A program made the translations under genes and the position numbers. Under the pieces are notes generated by a model. That model did no database searches. It had not been told where the DNA came from and was given only the letters and a program-made list of their open reading frames with translations. From Brevibacillus parabrevis (GTDB lineage Bacteria; Bacillota; Bacilli; Brevibacillales; Brevibacillaceae), in assembly GCF_003710905.1 (NCBI RefSeq), contig NZ_RHHV01000008.1, positions 62,001 through 126,000 on the forward strand: a stretch of 64,000 bases of DNA. The letters run 5' to 3'. Each line of letters begins with the position of its first letter. Position 1 is the first letter of the stretch. Positions 17,839 to 25,984 of the stretch are shown here, piece by piece.

Positions 17839-19032
17839 ATGTCGTTGCAGGAACGTTTGAAATCGTTGCTCAAAGAGGTGGAGCCGCAAATGATCGCGTG
17901 GCGCCGCCATCTTCACCAATATCCGGAACTGTCCTTTCAAGAGGAAAAAACTCCGGCGATGATCGCGGAAATTTTGCGTGGCCTGGAGTTTGACGAAGTA
18001 AAAACCGGAGTGGGCGGCCGCGGGGTCATCGGAGTGCTCAAGGGCAGCCGTCCGGGCAAAGTCGTCGCTTTGCGGGCTGATTTCGACGCGTTGCCGATTC
18101 AAGATCAAAAAGATGTTCCGTACAAATCGACGGTTCCTGGTGTCATGCACGCCTGTGGCCACGATGCGCATACCTCCGAGCTGTTGGGCTTGGCGAGCGT
18201 GCTGGCGGCGCATCGCGACCAGTTTGCCGGGGAAATCCGTTTTTTGTTCCAGCACGCGGAAGAAGAATCGCCAGGCGGAGCGATCCAGATGACAGCGGAC
18301 GGCGCAGTCGACGGCGTAGACGCTGTATTTGGCGTCCATCTCTGGTCCATGCTGCCAGTAGGCAAAGTGTTCATCAGCGGTGGCCCGATCATGGCGAATA
18401 CAGATGACTTTGTGATCGAAATCAAGGGCCGCGGCGGTCATGGCGCTGTTCCTGAGGAGACAGTCGATTCGATCGTGGTCGGCTCGCAAATCGTAGGAAA
18501 TTTGCAGACGATCGCCAGCCGCAACGTCAGTCCGTTGGAAAGCGTCGTCGTGACGGTCGGGACGTTCAACGGCGGTGACAACAACAATATCATCGCAGAC
18601 AGTTGTCGCCTGACGGGAACGGTGCGTTCGTTCCTGCCGGACGTGCGTGATCGCGCTGAGCTTCGCCTCACGGAAATCGCTGTCGGCACGGCTGCCATGA
18701 TGGGCGCAGAGGCGAAAGTGTCGTACGAGCGCGGCTATCCTGCGGTCATCAATCATGAAGCGGAAGCGCAAATCGCCCGTGAAGCGGCGCTGGCTGCCTT
18801 TGGTCCGGAGCGCGTGGAACCGATGAAGCCGCTCATGGGAGGAGAAGACTTCTCTTACTATTTGGAAAAGGTGCCTGGGGCGTATTTGTTTGTCGGGGCC
18901 GGCAACCCGGAGAAGCTGGCGAAGTATCCGCACCACCACCCGCATTTTGACATCGACGAAGACTCCATGCTCATCGCCGGAGAGCTGCTCGGACGAACAG
19001 CTTTGCTCTATCTGGAGAAAAAAGAGGGGTAG
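17839..19032 (+). CDS. M20D family amidohydrolase (N-acyl-amino-acid hydrolase type)
   Basis: The 397-residue enzyme has the metal-binding motif MHACGHDAHTSELLG (about residues 100-114), the catalytic EE pair in FQHAEEESPGGA, and the dimerisation insert GRGGHGAVPEETVD. The last metal His lies in PLMGGEDFSYYLEKVPGAY. These define the M20D subfamily, which hydrolyses N-acyl amino acids, hippurate-like or indole-acetyl conjugates. A GGGAGGAG ribosome site precedes the ATG at 17839. A mismatched hairpin with a T-run follows. It would act in the cytoplasm on imported or recycled acylated amino acids; the exact substrate is unknown. Confidence 0.93.
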   Translation: MSLQERLKSLLKEVEPQMIAWRRHLHQYPELSFQEEKTPAMIAEILRGLEFDEVKTGVGGRGVIGVLKGSRPGKVVALRADFDALPIQDQKDVPYKSTVPGVMHACGHDAHTSELLGLASVLAAHRDQFAGEIRFLFQHAEEESPGGAIQMTADGAVDGVDAVFGVHLWSMLPVGKVFISGGPIMANTDDFVIEIKGRGGHGAVPEETVDSIVVGSQIVGNLQTIASRNVSPLESVVVTVGTFNGGDNNNIIADSCRLTGTVRSFLPDVRDRAELRLTEIAVGTAAMMGAEAKVSYERGYPAVINHEAEAQIAREAALAAFGPERVEPMKPLMGGEDFSYYLEKVPGAYLFVGAGNPEKLAKYPHHHPHFDIDEDSMLIAGELLGRTALLYLEKKEG

Positions 19033-19056
19033 TATAAACCTTTCCCTTGCAAAGAT

Positions 19057-19092
19057 GCGCTTTTGCCTAGCAGTGGCAATGGCGCTTTTTTG
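19057..19092 (+). terminator. Terminator after the M20 amidohydrolase gene
   Basis: GCGCTTTTGCC pairs with GGCAATGGCGC with one internal mismatch, followed by six T residues. Confidence 0.7.
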
Positions 19093-19173
19093 GCGTCTTG
19101 CCATAAACTGTTGAAATGAGGCATCGCATACCGCACACGGCAATCAGATGAGCAAAGGAGGGGGCTGCCTCCA

Positions 19174-20286
19174 GTGAGAAAACGGATCGGCATACTGACC
19201 TACCGGGGAGAATCCGGCTTTATCGAACCGGGATTTTTTCGCCGTCTGGTCAAGGAAGGGAGAGAGCTGGGCGCCGACGTCTTTGTTTTCGGGCCGCAGG
19301 ATGTGCATGTGTCCGAGCGGAAAATCAAAGGCTTCATCCCTGCCGAAAAAGGCTGGAAGAGCGAATGGTTTGAGTGGCCGGACATTGTCATAGACCGCTA
19401 TCGGTATTATCCGTTGGCGAAGCATAGCCACTATCCGCCGTTTCGCAAGCAAAACTTGTTCCGCTATGCCAACAGCCGTTTTACGAATAAATTCAATCTC
19501 CATCAAATTTTGCTGGAAGACCCGTTTTTGACGAAATGGCTGCCCGAGACGTTCGCTTACGCAAGAAGCACGCTGGTCTCGATGCTGAAACGCCATCGCC
19601 AGGTGTATCTCAAGCCGACAAACGGCTCGGGCGGGCGAAGCATTTTGCGCGTGGAAAAAACAGAAGAGGGCTATCTGCTGCATGGCAGAACCAAACAGCA
19701 GGCGAAAAGCAGGGAAAAGCTGTCCTCGATCAGCAAAGTATGCGAGCGGCTCGAAGCGTGGATGGAAAAAGAAAAGAACGGAAAAGAGCAGTTTTTTCTC
19801 CAGCAAGGTTTGCAATTGGCTCTGGTGCCTGGGCGAACCGTCGATGCCAGGGTGCTTGCGCAAAAAGACGGAGAAGGCATCTGGCGGCTGACAGGCATGG
19901 GCATACGCATCGGTTCGACGCGCTCTTCGACGTCCAATTTGCACGGCGGCGGGACGGCGATGCCAGCCATTCCTTTTTTGGCGAGCCGCTTCGGGCAAGA
20001 AGCCGCCAAAAGAATCGTGCTCGAATGCAAAGAGCTTGTCACGCTGACTATCGGCAGAATCGAGCAGCACTTCGGGCAGATGATGGAGTTCGGGTTTGAC
20101 TTAGGCATCGATGTGTACGGCCATGTGTGGATTATCGAGATCAATCCGAAGCCTGGCAGGGAAATATTCCGGCAGCTCGGGGAGCATCGGCGCTATCGGC
20201 AGGCAGTGCGCAGGCCGTTGGAATACGCCTTGTATTTGATCGAAAAAAATGAGCGGATGAAAGACCAGCGATTCGGACTCGGGTGA
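19174..20286 (+). CDS. YheC/YheD family spore-coat-associated ATP-grasp protein
   Basis: This 370-residue protein matches the YheC/D family of Bacillus spore-coat-associated proteins. These have an ATP-grasp-like C-terminal half: VYLKPTNGSGGRSI for the nucleotide loop, then EFGFDLGIDVYGHVWIIEINPKPGR with acidic metal ligands. The start is GTG at 19174. The GGAGG ribosome site is 12 bp upstream and can pair with a CCTCC just before the start, which is unusual. YheC and YheD are coat proteins in B. subtilis; their enzymatic role is unknown. A terminator follows immediately. Confidence 0.88.
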   Translation: MRKRIGILTYRGESGFIEPGFFRRLVKEGRELGADVFVFGPQDVHVSERKIKGFIPAEKGWKSEWFEWPDIVIDRYRYYPLAKHSHYPPFRKQNLFRYANSRFTNKFNLHQILLEDPFLTKWLPETFAYARSTLVSMLKRHRQVYLKPTNGSGGRSILRVEKTEEGYLLHGRTKQQAKSREKLSSISKVCERLEAWMEKEKNGKEQFFLQQGLQLALVPGRTVDARVLAQKDGEGIWRLTGMGIRIGSTRSSTSNLHGGGTAMPAIPFLASRFGQEAAKRIVLECKELVTLTIGRIEQHFGQMMEFGFDLGIDVYGHVWIIEINPKPGREIFRQLGEHRRYRQAVRRPLEYALYLIEKNERMKDQRFGLG

Positions 20287-20318
20287 AAAGGCTCTCCACA
20301 GCTTGGAGGGTCTTTTTC
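20287..20318 (+). terminator. Terminator after the YheC/D gene
   Basis: AAAAGGCTCTCCA pairs with TGGAGGGTCTTTT over about 12 bp with wobbles and ends in T residues. Confidence 0.75.
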
Positions 20319-20418
20319 ATTTCTTTTGCGCAAGGCATGCGGCATAATAATAGCCAGGTGGATGCGTGCTCCTTGACGGCGTGCAAGGTTCACAAACAAA
20401 GGAATGGAGGAGATGAGC

Positions 20419-21258
20419 ATGAGACAGGAAGCTTTTTCGATTGAGTTGGGCGAAGGCTTGACGCTTCGGGGGAATGTACATACAGACGAGGCAGCGGGTG
20501 CCGACCAGCCGCTGTTGCTGTTTTGCCACGGGTTCAAAGGCTTCAAGGATTGGGGCAGCTTCCCCTATGTGGCAGACGAGCTGGCGAAGCGAGGCGTGAC
20601 GACGATCCGCTTTAATTTTAGCTGCAACGGTGTGGGCGAGAGCTTGACCGAATTTGACGAGCTGGAAAAGTTCGGCCGCAACACGTACGCGCGTGAGCTT
20701 GCCGACCTGCAAGCGCTGGTCGAATGGATCGATTCCGGTGAGTTTGTCTGGCCAGACTATGTGGACAAATCCAGACTGTACGTGCTTGGACACAGCAAAG
20801 GCGGCGGGGATGCCATCCTGTTCGGAGCGGGCAATCCGCGCGTGGCGGGAATCGTGACCTGGAATGGAATTGCCGATGTCAATTTGTTTGATGCAGGATT
20901 GCGCAAGCAAATCGCGGAAACGGGCGTCGGCTATATCGCCAATGCGCGCACTGGGCAAGATATGCCGATTACGCGGACGGTGATCGAGGATGTGGATCAA
21001 AACCGGGAAGCGTATGACATTTTGGCGAAAGTGTCTTCGATGGAAACACCTTTGTGCATCTTGAGCGGAGAAAAAGATTTTGTCCGTCTGGTAGAGGGTG
21101 CCAAACGGATTCATCAGGCGGCGAAGCACAGCGAGCTGCACTGGATAGAAGGCGGCGACCATACGTGGAACACGCGTCATCCGTTTGCAGGAACTTCTCC
21201 GCAACTGGAAGCGGTCATTGAGCAAACGGCGGCTTTTGTCCGTACCCCGCGGACATAG
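20419..21258 (+). CDS. Alpha/beta hydrolase (serine hydrolase)
   Basis: The 279-residue protein is an alpha/beta hydrolase. It has the oxyanion region FCHGFKGFKDWG (about residues 36-47), the nucleophile elbow GHSKGGGDA (Ser about 133), a late acid near LSGEKDFVR, and the catalytic His in EGGDHTWNTRHP. The RFNFSCNGVGES segment after strand 4 is typical of prolyl-oligopeptidase-like or dienelactone-hydrolase-like esterases. The ATG at 20419 has GGAGG 8 bp upstream; ATGs at 20404 and 20413 are possible but worse spaced. It is a stand-alone gene with unknown substrate. Confidence 0.88.
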   Translation: MRQEAFSIELGEGLTLRGNVHTDEAAGADQPLLLFCHGFKGFKDWGSFPYVADELAKRGVTTIRFNFSCNGVGESLTEFDELEKFGRNTYARELADLQALVEWIDSGEFVWPDYVDKSRLYVLGHSKGGGDAILFGAGNPRVAGIVTWNGIADVNLFDAGLRKQIAETGVGYIANARTGQDMPITRTVIEDVDQNREAYDILAKVSSMETPLCILSGEKDFVRLVEGAKRIHQAAKHSELHWIEGGDHTWNTRHPFAGTSPQLEAVIEQTAAFVRTPRT

Positions 21259-21280
21259 AAAAAGCCTGGATTTTCCTGCG

Positions 21281-21309
21281 TTTTCAATCCATTTGGGCTA
21301 TGGTATACT
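21281..21309 (+). promoter_or_regulatory. Candidate sigma-A promoter of cimA
   Basis: TTTTCA (21281-21286), a 17-bp spacer and TATACT (21304-21309) with TG one base upstream make an extended -10 promoter. About 67 bp of leader without an obvious T-box or riboswitch precedes cimA. Confidence 0.55.
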
Positions 21310-21376
21310 GGGTAACGTCAAAAGATTCAAATGATGTGACTATTCAGAAAATACCAGAGATAGGTGGAGAAGAAAC

Positions 21377-22999
21377 ATGAACAGCAAGGTGTATCTGTAC
21401 GATACCACCCTGCGAGATGGTACGCAGGGAGAGGGGATCAGCCTGTCGGTGGAAGACAAGATAAAGATCGCACTGCGGCTGGATCAGTTCGGAATTGATT
21501 TTATCGAGGGCGGTTGGCCTGGGAGCAATCCAAAGGATATGGCGTTTTTTGAGCGTATCCGCGAGATTCCGCTACAGCACGCCAAAGTGACGGCTTTTGG
21601 CAGCACCTGTCGTCCGAATGTGGCAGCAGCCGCAGACGACAACTTGCTGGCGCTGATCGCCAGCGGTGCCGAAGCTGCGGCGATTTTCGGGAAGGCATGG
21701 GACTTGCACGTGACGGACGCCTTGAAGACGACTTTGGAAGAAAACGTGCGCATGGTCGCTGATTCGGTGGCCTTTTTGAAACAGAACGGTTTGACGACAC
21801 TCTTTTTGGCGGAGCATTTCTTCGACGGCTACAAAGCAAACCCGCTGTATGCCCTGCGGGTGCTTGCGGCTGCCGAAGAGGCGGGTGCCGACTGGATTGT
21901 CCTTTGCGATACAAACGGCGGAAGTCTGCCACACGAAGTATACGAGATCGTCAAGGCGGCTGCCGGACAACTTCGTACGCCGCTGGGGATTCATCCGCAC
22001 AACGACAGCGGCGTAGCTGTGGCGAACGCTTTGGCCGCGATTCAGGCGGGAGCCAAGCAAGTGCAAGGAACGATCAACGGGATCGGGGAGCGCTGCGGCA
22101 ACGTCAACCTTATTTCCGTTGTGCCCAATTTGCAGCTTAAGCTCGGCTACGAGTGCGTGAGCAGCGAGCAGTTGCAAGAGCTGACGCAGCTTTCGCGCTA
22201 CGTGGCGGAGATCGCCAACATGACGCTGCCGAACAACCAGCCTTTTGTCGGACACAGCGCTTTTGCCCACAAAGGCGGAATCCACGTCAGCGCCGTATTG
22301 CGCGATCCGAAAACGTACGAGCACATCGAGCCGGAAAACATCGGCAACAAGCGCCGCGTGCTCGTCTCCGAGCTGGCCGGACAGAGCAATCTGCTCGCCA
22401 AAATGGAAGAGCTGGAGATCGATCTGTCGCTGGATCGGGAAAAGACCCGCGAGATCATTACACGCATCAAAGAGCGCGAGTTCCAGGGCTACCAGTACGA
22501 GGGCGCGGAAGCTTCGCTCACGCTCATGCTGCTTGAGGCTGCCGGCAAGCTGAAAAATTTGTTCACGCTCGATTCTTTCAAGATTTTGATGGAAAAGGCG
22601 GCCATCCAGTCGATCACGTCCGAGGCGACAGTCAAGCTGCGGGTAAACGGGGAGAGCGTACATACAGCCGCGGATGGCAACGGTCCTGTCAACGCGCTGG
22701 ACAACGCCATGCGCAAAGCGCTGGAGAGCTACTACCCCTGTATCGCCAACATGCATCTGGCCGACTACAAGGTGCGTGTTCTGGATGAAAACGGAGCGAC
22801 AGCGGCAAAAGTCCGCGTGCTGATCGAGTCGGCAAGCAACGGGGAGAAGTGGAGCACGGTCGGGGTGTCTACCAACGTAATCGAAGCAAGCTGGGAGGCG
22901 CTCGCAGACAGTATTCGCTACTTGTTGTGGCGGGAAGGCTGCGAGGAAGCGGGACATTTGTCCGCAGCAGAGACGCGGGTCGGAATCGTCAATCATTAG
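21377..22999 (+). CDS. cimA: (R)-citramalate synthase CimA
   Basis: The 540-residue enzyme condenses pyruvate and acetyl-CoA to citramalate, a threonine-independent entry to 2-oxobutyrate and isoleucine. The HMG-CoA-lyase-like TIM barrel is evident in LYDTTLRDGTQGEGISLSVE, the metal-binding GIHPHNDSGVAVAN and the GTINGIGERCGN loop. GHSAFAHKGGIHVSAVLRDP follows, then the C-terminal LeuA-type regulatory domain. Length and the TTLRDGTQGEG form favour the CimA/TIGR00977 group over LeuA. It is not adjacent to ilv/leu genes. A GGTGGAG ribosome site precedes the ATG. No T-box leader is present. Confidence 0.93.
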   Translation: MNSKVYLYDTTLRDGTQGEGISLSVEDKIKIALRLDQFGIDFIEGGWPGSNPKDMAFFERIREIPLQHAKVTAFGSTCRPNVAAAADDNLLALIASGAEAAAIFGKAWDLHVTDALKTTLEENVRMVADSVAFLKQNGLTTLFLAEHFFDGYKANPLYALRVLAAAEEAGADWIVLCDTNGGSLPHEVYEIVKAAAGQLRTPLGIHPHNDSGVAVANALAAIQAGAKQVQGTINGIGERCGNVNLISVVPNLQLKLGYECVSSEQLQELTQLSRYVAEIANMTLPNNQPFVGHSAFAHKGGIHVSAVLRDPKTYEHIEPENIGNKRRVLVSELAGQSNLLAKMEELEIDLSLDREKTREIITRIKEREFQGYQYEGAEASLTLMLLEAAGKLKNLFTLDSFKILMEKAAIQSITSEATVKLRVNGESVHTAADGNGPVNALDNAMRKALESYYPCIANMHLADYKVRVLDENGATAAKVRVLIESASNGEKWSTVGVSTNVIEASWEALADSIRYLLWREGCEEAGHLSAAETRVGIVNH

Positions 23000-23098
23000 T
23001 TGGAAACACCCCATGTAAAGGGAACAAAAATGTAAGGAAGCGTGGCATGTTTGCACACACGCACGCTTAAAAATGACCAGCTACAGTTCAGCGAATTG

Positions 23099-23134
23099 GC
23101 CCTCCTGTTGTGAGACAGAGCGAACAGGAGGGGC
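23099..23134. terminator. Stem-loop between convergent cimA and XRE genes
   Basis: GCCCTCCTGTT pairs with AACAGGAGGGGC around a loop of 13 bases. No T-run follows directly on either strand, so terminator function is uncertain. A weaker AAGCGTG/CACGCTT repeat lies at 23038-23068. Confidence 0.45.
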
Positions 23135-23181
23135 TGTCCGAATGAGCGTGGGCTGGTCTTTTTTGCGTTGCGCGTGCCAGC

Positions 23182-24045
23182 TCAGTCTGGCGTCTCCGCA
23201 GCGGGGCGGTCGATTAGCTGGCGCAGCTTTGTTTCGGTCGACGATTGGGGGTCCGGGGTATAAATGCTGCAACGCAAGTCAGCGCTGCCCTGTACTTGCA
23301 GGGAGGTGAGGTGAAACTGCATTTTTCCGGCTTTGGCATGGCGAAACTCCAGCAGCACCTCAGGAGCCGTGCTGACGTCGCTCTGTTCCCACAGCCGATG
23401 AAAGTCGGGGTGGACGTCTCTCATTTCGCGCAAAAAGTGCTCGTACCATTCGTCTTCCACGTACTGTCCGTAGTACGCGCGAAAAATCGCGAGAAAGCCG
23501 CTGACGAAGTGCTCCCAGTTGACGGCGAGCCGCCGCAGCTCTTTTCGCGTGAACAACAATCGGATCAGATTGCGCTCTTCCACTGGTATTTGCTCGAAAT
23601 CGAGAAAGACGTGCGCCGCCGCTTTGTTCCAGCCGACGATGTGGAGGCGTCTGTCCGAGATGATGGCAGGACAGGAGTGCAGCTCGTTCACAATTCGCTC
23701 CAGGGCTGGACTGATCTGGGGCGACTCGTCTTTGTGCAGCGTGGTGCCGACAGTTGTGCCGCTTTCCAAGGCGAGCGCGTACAAATACTTGCGCTCGTCG
23801 ACAGTCAGTTGCAGTGCTTTGGATACGGCATCGAGAACGGAGGGGGATACTTTGATATCCCGGCCTTGTTCCAGCCACGTGTACCAGGTGGAGCTTACCC
23901 CTGCCAATTGTGCCACTTCTTCCCGGCGCAGGCCAGGCGTCCGCCGCCTTGTGCCAGGAGCAAGCCCGACGGACTGAGGCAAAATTTTTGCTCGCTGCGC
24001 TTTTAAAAAGGACGAGAGTGCCTGCAGGCGTGTCTGATTGTTCAT
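23182..24045 (-). CDS. XRE family regulator with MmyB-like ligand domain
   Basis: The 287-residue protein has an N-terminal helix-turn-helix (RRRTPGLRREEVAQLAGVSSTWYTWLEQGR, about residues 32-62, quoted here only as a landmark of the RREEVAQLAGVS type). It also has the C-terminal MmyB-like domain, with CPAIISDRRLHIVGWNKAA and DEWYEHFLREMRDVHPDF. This architecture is common in Actinobacteria and Firmicutes; the C-terminal domain may bind fatty acids or other small ligands. The gene is divergent from fabF, and two direct repeats overlap its -35 and -10 boxes, suggesting autorepression. Control of the FabF paralogue is a reasonable inference. Confidence 0.92.
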   Translation of the reverse strand: MNNQTRLQALSSFLKAQRAKILPQSVGLAPGTRRRTPGLRREEVAQLAGVSSTWYTWLEQGRDIKVSPSVLDAVSKALQLTVDERKYLYALALESGTTVGTTLHKDESPQISPALERIVNELHSCPAIISDRRLHIVGWNKAAAHVFLDFEQIPVEERNLIRLLFTRKELRRLAVNWEHFVSGFLAIFRAYYGQYVEDEWYEHFLREMRDVHPDFHRLWEQSDVSTAPEVLLEFRHAKAGKMQFHLTSLQVQGSADLRCSIYTPDPQSSTETKLRQLIDRPAAETPD

Positions 24046-24088
24046 GCGGACTTCCTTTCCAAGTCGAAAATGGGTAAAACTGTTACTT

Positions 24089-24117
24089 ATTATACTAGGA
24101 TAAACAACAACTTGTAA
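24089..24117 (-). promoter_or_regulatory. Promoter of the XRE regulator gene
   Basis: Minus-strand TTACAA (24112-24117), a 17-bp spacer and TATAAT (24089-24094) lie 44 bp before the start codon. Both boxes overlap copies of a direct repeat. Confidence 0.6.
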
Positions 24118-24126
24118 TAGGATAAA
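24093..24126. promoter_or_regulatory. Direct repeat in the XRE-fabF spacer, candidate operator
   Basis: TACTAGGATAAA (24093-24104) and TAATAGGATAAA (24115-24126) are spaced 22 bp apart, two helical turns, and overlap the -10 and -35 of the divergent XRE promoter. Confidence 0.5.
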
Positions 24127-24173
24127 TCATGTGACAAGATGGTTTCCATAAGGGCTTGTAAAGGAGGATAATG

Positions 24174-25412
24174 ATGGAGAAAGTAGTGGTTACGGGGATG
24201 GGCGTCATTTCCCCTATCGGAAGCAATGTCGAGCAATTTTGGAGCAGCCTGGTTGAAGGAAAGCCAGGCATCTCCCACATTGACATATTTGATACATCCC
24301 GGTTTAAAACGAAAATCGCGGGTCTTGTCCGGGATTTTGACCCGGAGGCGCGATTCGGGCGCAAAGAGGCGAGAAGAATGGACCGCTTTTGCCAGTTTGC
24401 GATTGCAGCGGCGGACGAAGCGCTGGCAGATGCAGGACTCCAGCTCGACGATTGCGATCGCGAACGGATAGGCGTCTATGTCGGCTCTGGAATTGGCGGC
24501 GTGCAGACGTTATTGGACCAGTACGACACGCTGAGAAGCCGCGGGCCGGAGCGGGTCAGCCCTACGCTGGTGCCGATGCTGATCTCCAATATAGCAGCGG
24601 CAATGATCAGCATCAAATACGGCATATACGGCCCGACGATGTCGCCTGTCACGGCCTGCTCGATTGGCAATACTTCGATCGGCGAAGCGTATCGGCTGAT
24701 CCAATCGGGCAAAGCTGACGTAGTGATTGCCGGAGGAACGGAAGCCGCGATTAACGAGGTATCGCTGGCGAGCTTCAGCAATGCGACTGCCTTGTCCACG
24801 CGAAACGACGATCCGGCTGCGGCGAGCCGCCCTTTTGATGCCAAGCGGGACGGGTTTGTCATGGCGGAGGGAGCGGGTATCCTGATTGTGGAGTCTTACT
24901 CGCACGCAAGGAAGCGTGACGCTCGGATTTACGCGGAAGTAATCGGCTACGGAGCAAGCTCCGACGCCTACCATATGGTTGCTACCCATCCGGAAGGGCT
25001 TGGCCCATACCGGGCGATGAAATGGGCGCTGGAGGAAGCGGGAATCGAGCCTGCGGAGCTGGATGTGATCAGCGCTCACGCTACAGGTACGGAAGTCGGT
25101 GACCGTTCGGAGACGCTGGCGATCAAACGTCTGTTGGGCGACCACGCCGGGCGCATCCCGATCACGGCCAACAAGTCGATGACAGGGCATATGTTCGGGG
25201 CGGCAGGCGGCGCGGAGGCGATTGCGCTGATCAAGAGCCTTCAGGAGGGAGTCGTACCGCCGACGATCAACCAGGACGAGCGAGATCCTGTCTGTGATCT
25301 GGACTATGTGCCAAATACAGCCCGTCGCATGGCGCTGAACGTGGGGATGTCCAATTCCTTTGGCTTTGGTGGACACAATGCGGTGATTGTGCTGCGGAAG
25401 TACGAGGGGTAA
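24174..25412 (+). CDS. fabF: Beta-ketoacyl-ACP synthase II (FabF paralogue)
   Basis: The 412-residue enzyme elongates acyl-ACP with malonyl-ACP. The catalytic triad is visible: Cys in PVTACSIGNTSIGEA, His in SAHATGTEVGD and His in NKSMTGHMFGAAGGAE, with the gating NSFGFGGHNA at the end. The second of two adjacent ATGs is chosen because AAGGAGG then has 6-bp spacing. No acpP, fabD or fabG is next to it, so it may be a second, specialised KAS II rather than the housekeeping gene. It faces an XRE/MmyB regulator, which might adjust its expression to lipid-derived signals. Confidence 0.94.
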   Translation: MEKVVVTGMGVISPIGSNVEQFWSSLVEGKPGISHIDIFDTSRFKTKIAGLVRDFDPEARFGRKEARRMDRFCQFAIAAADEALADAGLQLDDCDRERIGVYVGSGIGGVQTLLDQYDTLRSRGPERVSPTLVPMLISNIAAAMISIKYGIYGPTMSPVTACSIGNTSIGEAYRLIQSGKADVVIAGGTEAAINEVSLASFSNATALSTRNDDPAAASRPFDAKRDGFVMAEGAGILIVESYSHARKRDARIYAEVIGYGASSDAYHMVATHPEGLGPYRAMKWALEEAGIEPAELDVISAHATGTEVGDRSETLAIKRLLGDHAGRIPITANKSMTGHMFGAAGGAEAIALIKSLQEGVVPPTINQDERDPVCDLDYVPNTARRMALNVGMSNSFGFGGHNAVIVLRKYEG

Positions 25413-25434
25413 GGAAGTCAGAAAGTTAGAGTGA

Positions 25435-25475
25435 GGGAGTCTTCCGGGGTGTTTGGGGAGGCTCTTTTTTTTTGC
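25435..25475 (+). terminator. Terminator after fabF
   Basis: GAGTCTTCC pairs imperfectly with GGGAGGCTC and is followed by nine T residues. Confidence 0.65.
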
Positions 25476-25984
25476 TTGATTAGAGATCAGGGAAGCGGAC
25501 GCACGTTGCCGCCTGAAAGCGTGTTTTCCTTTTTCGCCTGCGTCTCGGTAAGAGTCCCAAAGCCCTTTCGCTTGTTTCCCCTGTTTCCTCGGCCGACGTG
25601 TAGCTGTGGTTGGATAGTGCTTTTTGAAAGTTGATCAGGGATGAGAAATCTCTTTTTTGGCGTGGTTTCGCTTTTCCCCGGAGCCGTGCAGTGAAGCCAA
25701 CAGGGGGTATCCCAAGAAGCTACAGCGATTCGTCTCTTTCCTCGCCACGCCAAAAGTACCGACGAAGCAGACTACGAAGCGCCCCCCCAAACCAATCTTT
25801 CAATCCTTCATCCTTTTCTTCGCGATCTCCGAAGTTTCGAAATAAAGCAGACTCCAAAGCACGATCCCAAGCAATCTTTCAGTCATTCACCATTCCGCCT
25901 AGAACCCCCCGCCAACTCCAAGAATGCCCCTAGGAAAAAGGCAGCATACTAACAAAAACCAGAACCAAAAAAGGGGAATCATTC
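25476..25984. other. Gene-poor spacer with imperfect repeats
   Basis: I see no credible gene in this 509-bp stretch; short frames in it lack ribosome sites and family features. It holds an imperfect direct repeat of about 48 bp (25764-25812 and 25844-25892) and a distant inverted repeat TTTTGGCGTGG/CCACGCCAAAA (25655-25665 with 25745-25755). The second half of the plus strand is rich in C and poor in G, unlike nearby genes. It may be a decayed gene or repeat element. Confidence 0.55.
25764..25892. repeat. Imperfect direct repeat, 80-bp period
   Basis: Two copies share AAGCAGACT, AAGC and AATCTTTCA in the same order and spacing with scattered mismatches. They begin near 25765 and 25845. Confidence 0.55.

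Noticed and set aside
17770..19143. 457-codon minus-strand frame opposite the M20 amidohydrolase gene
   Set aside because: Shadow frame; the plus strand has all M20D catalytic motifs.
21310..21376. T-box or riboswitch leader before cimA
   Set aside because: The leader is only about 67 bases and lacks the T-box sequence and an antiterminator structure.
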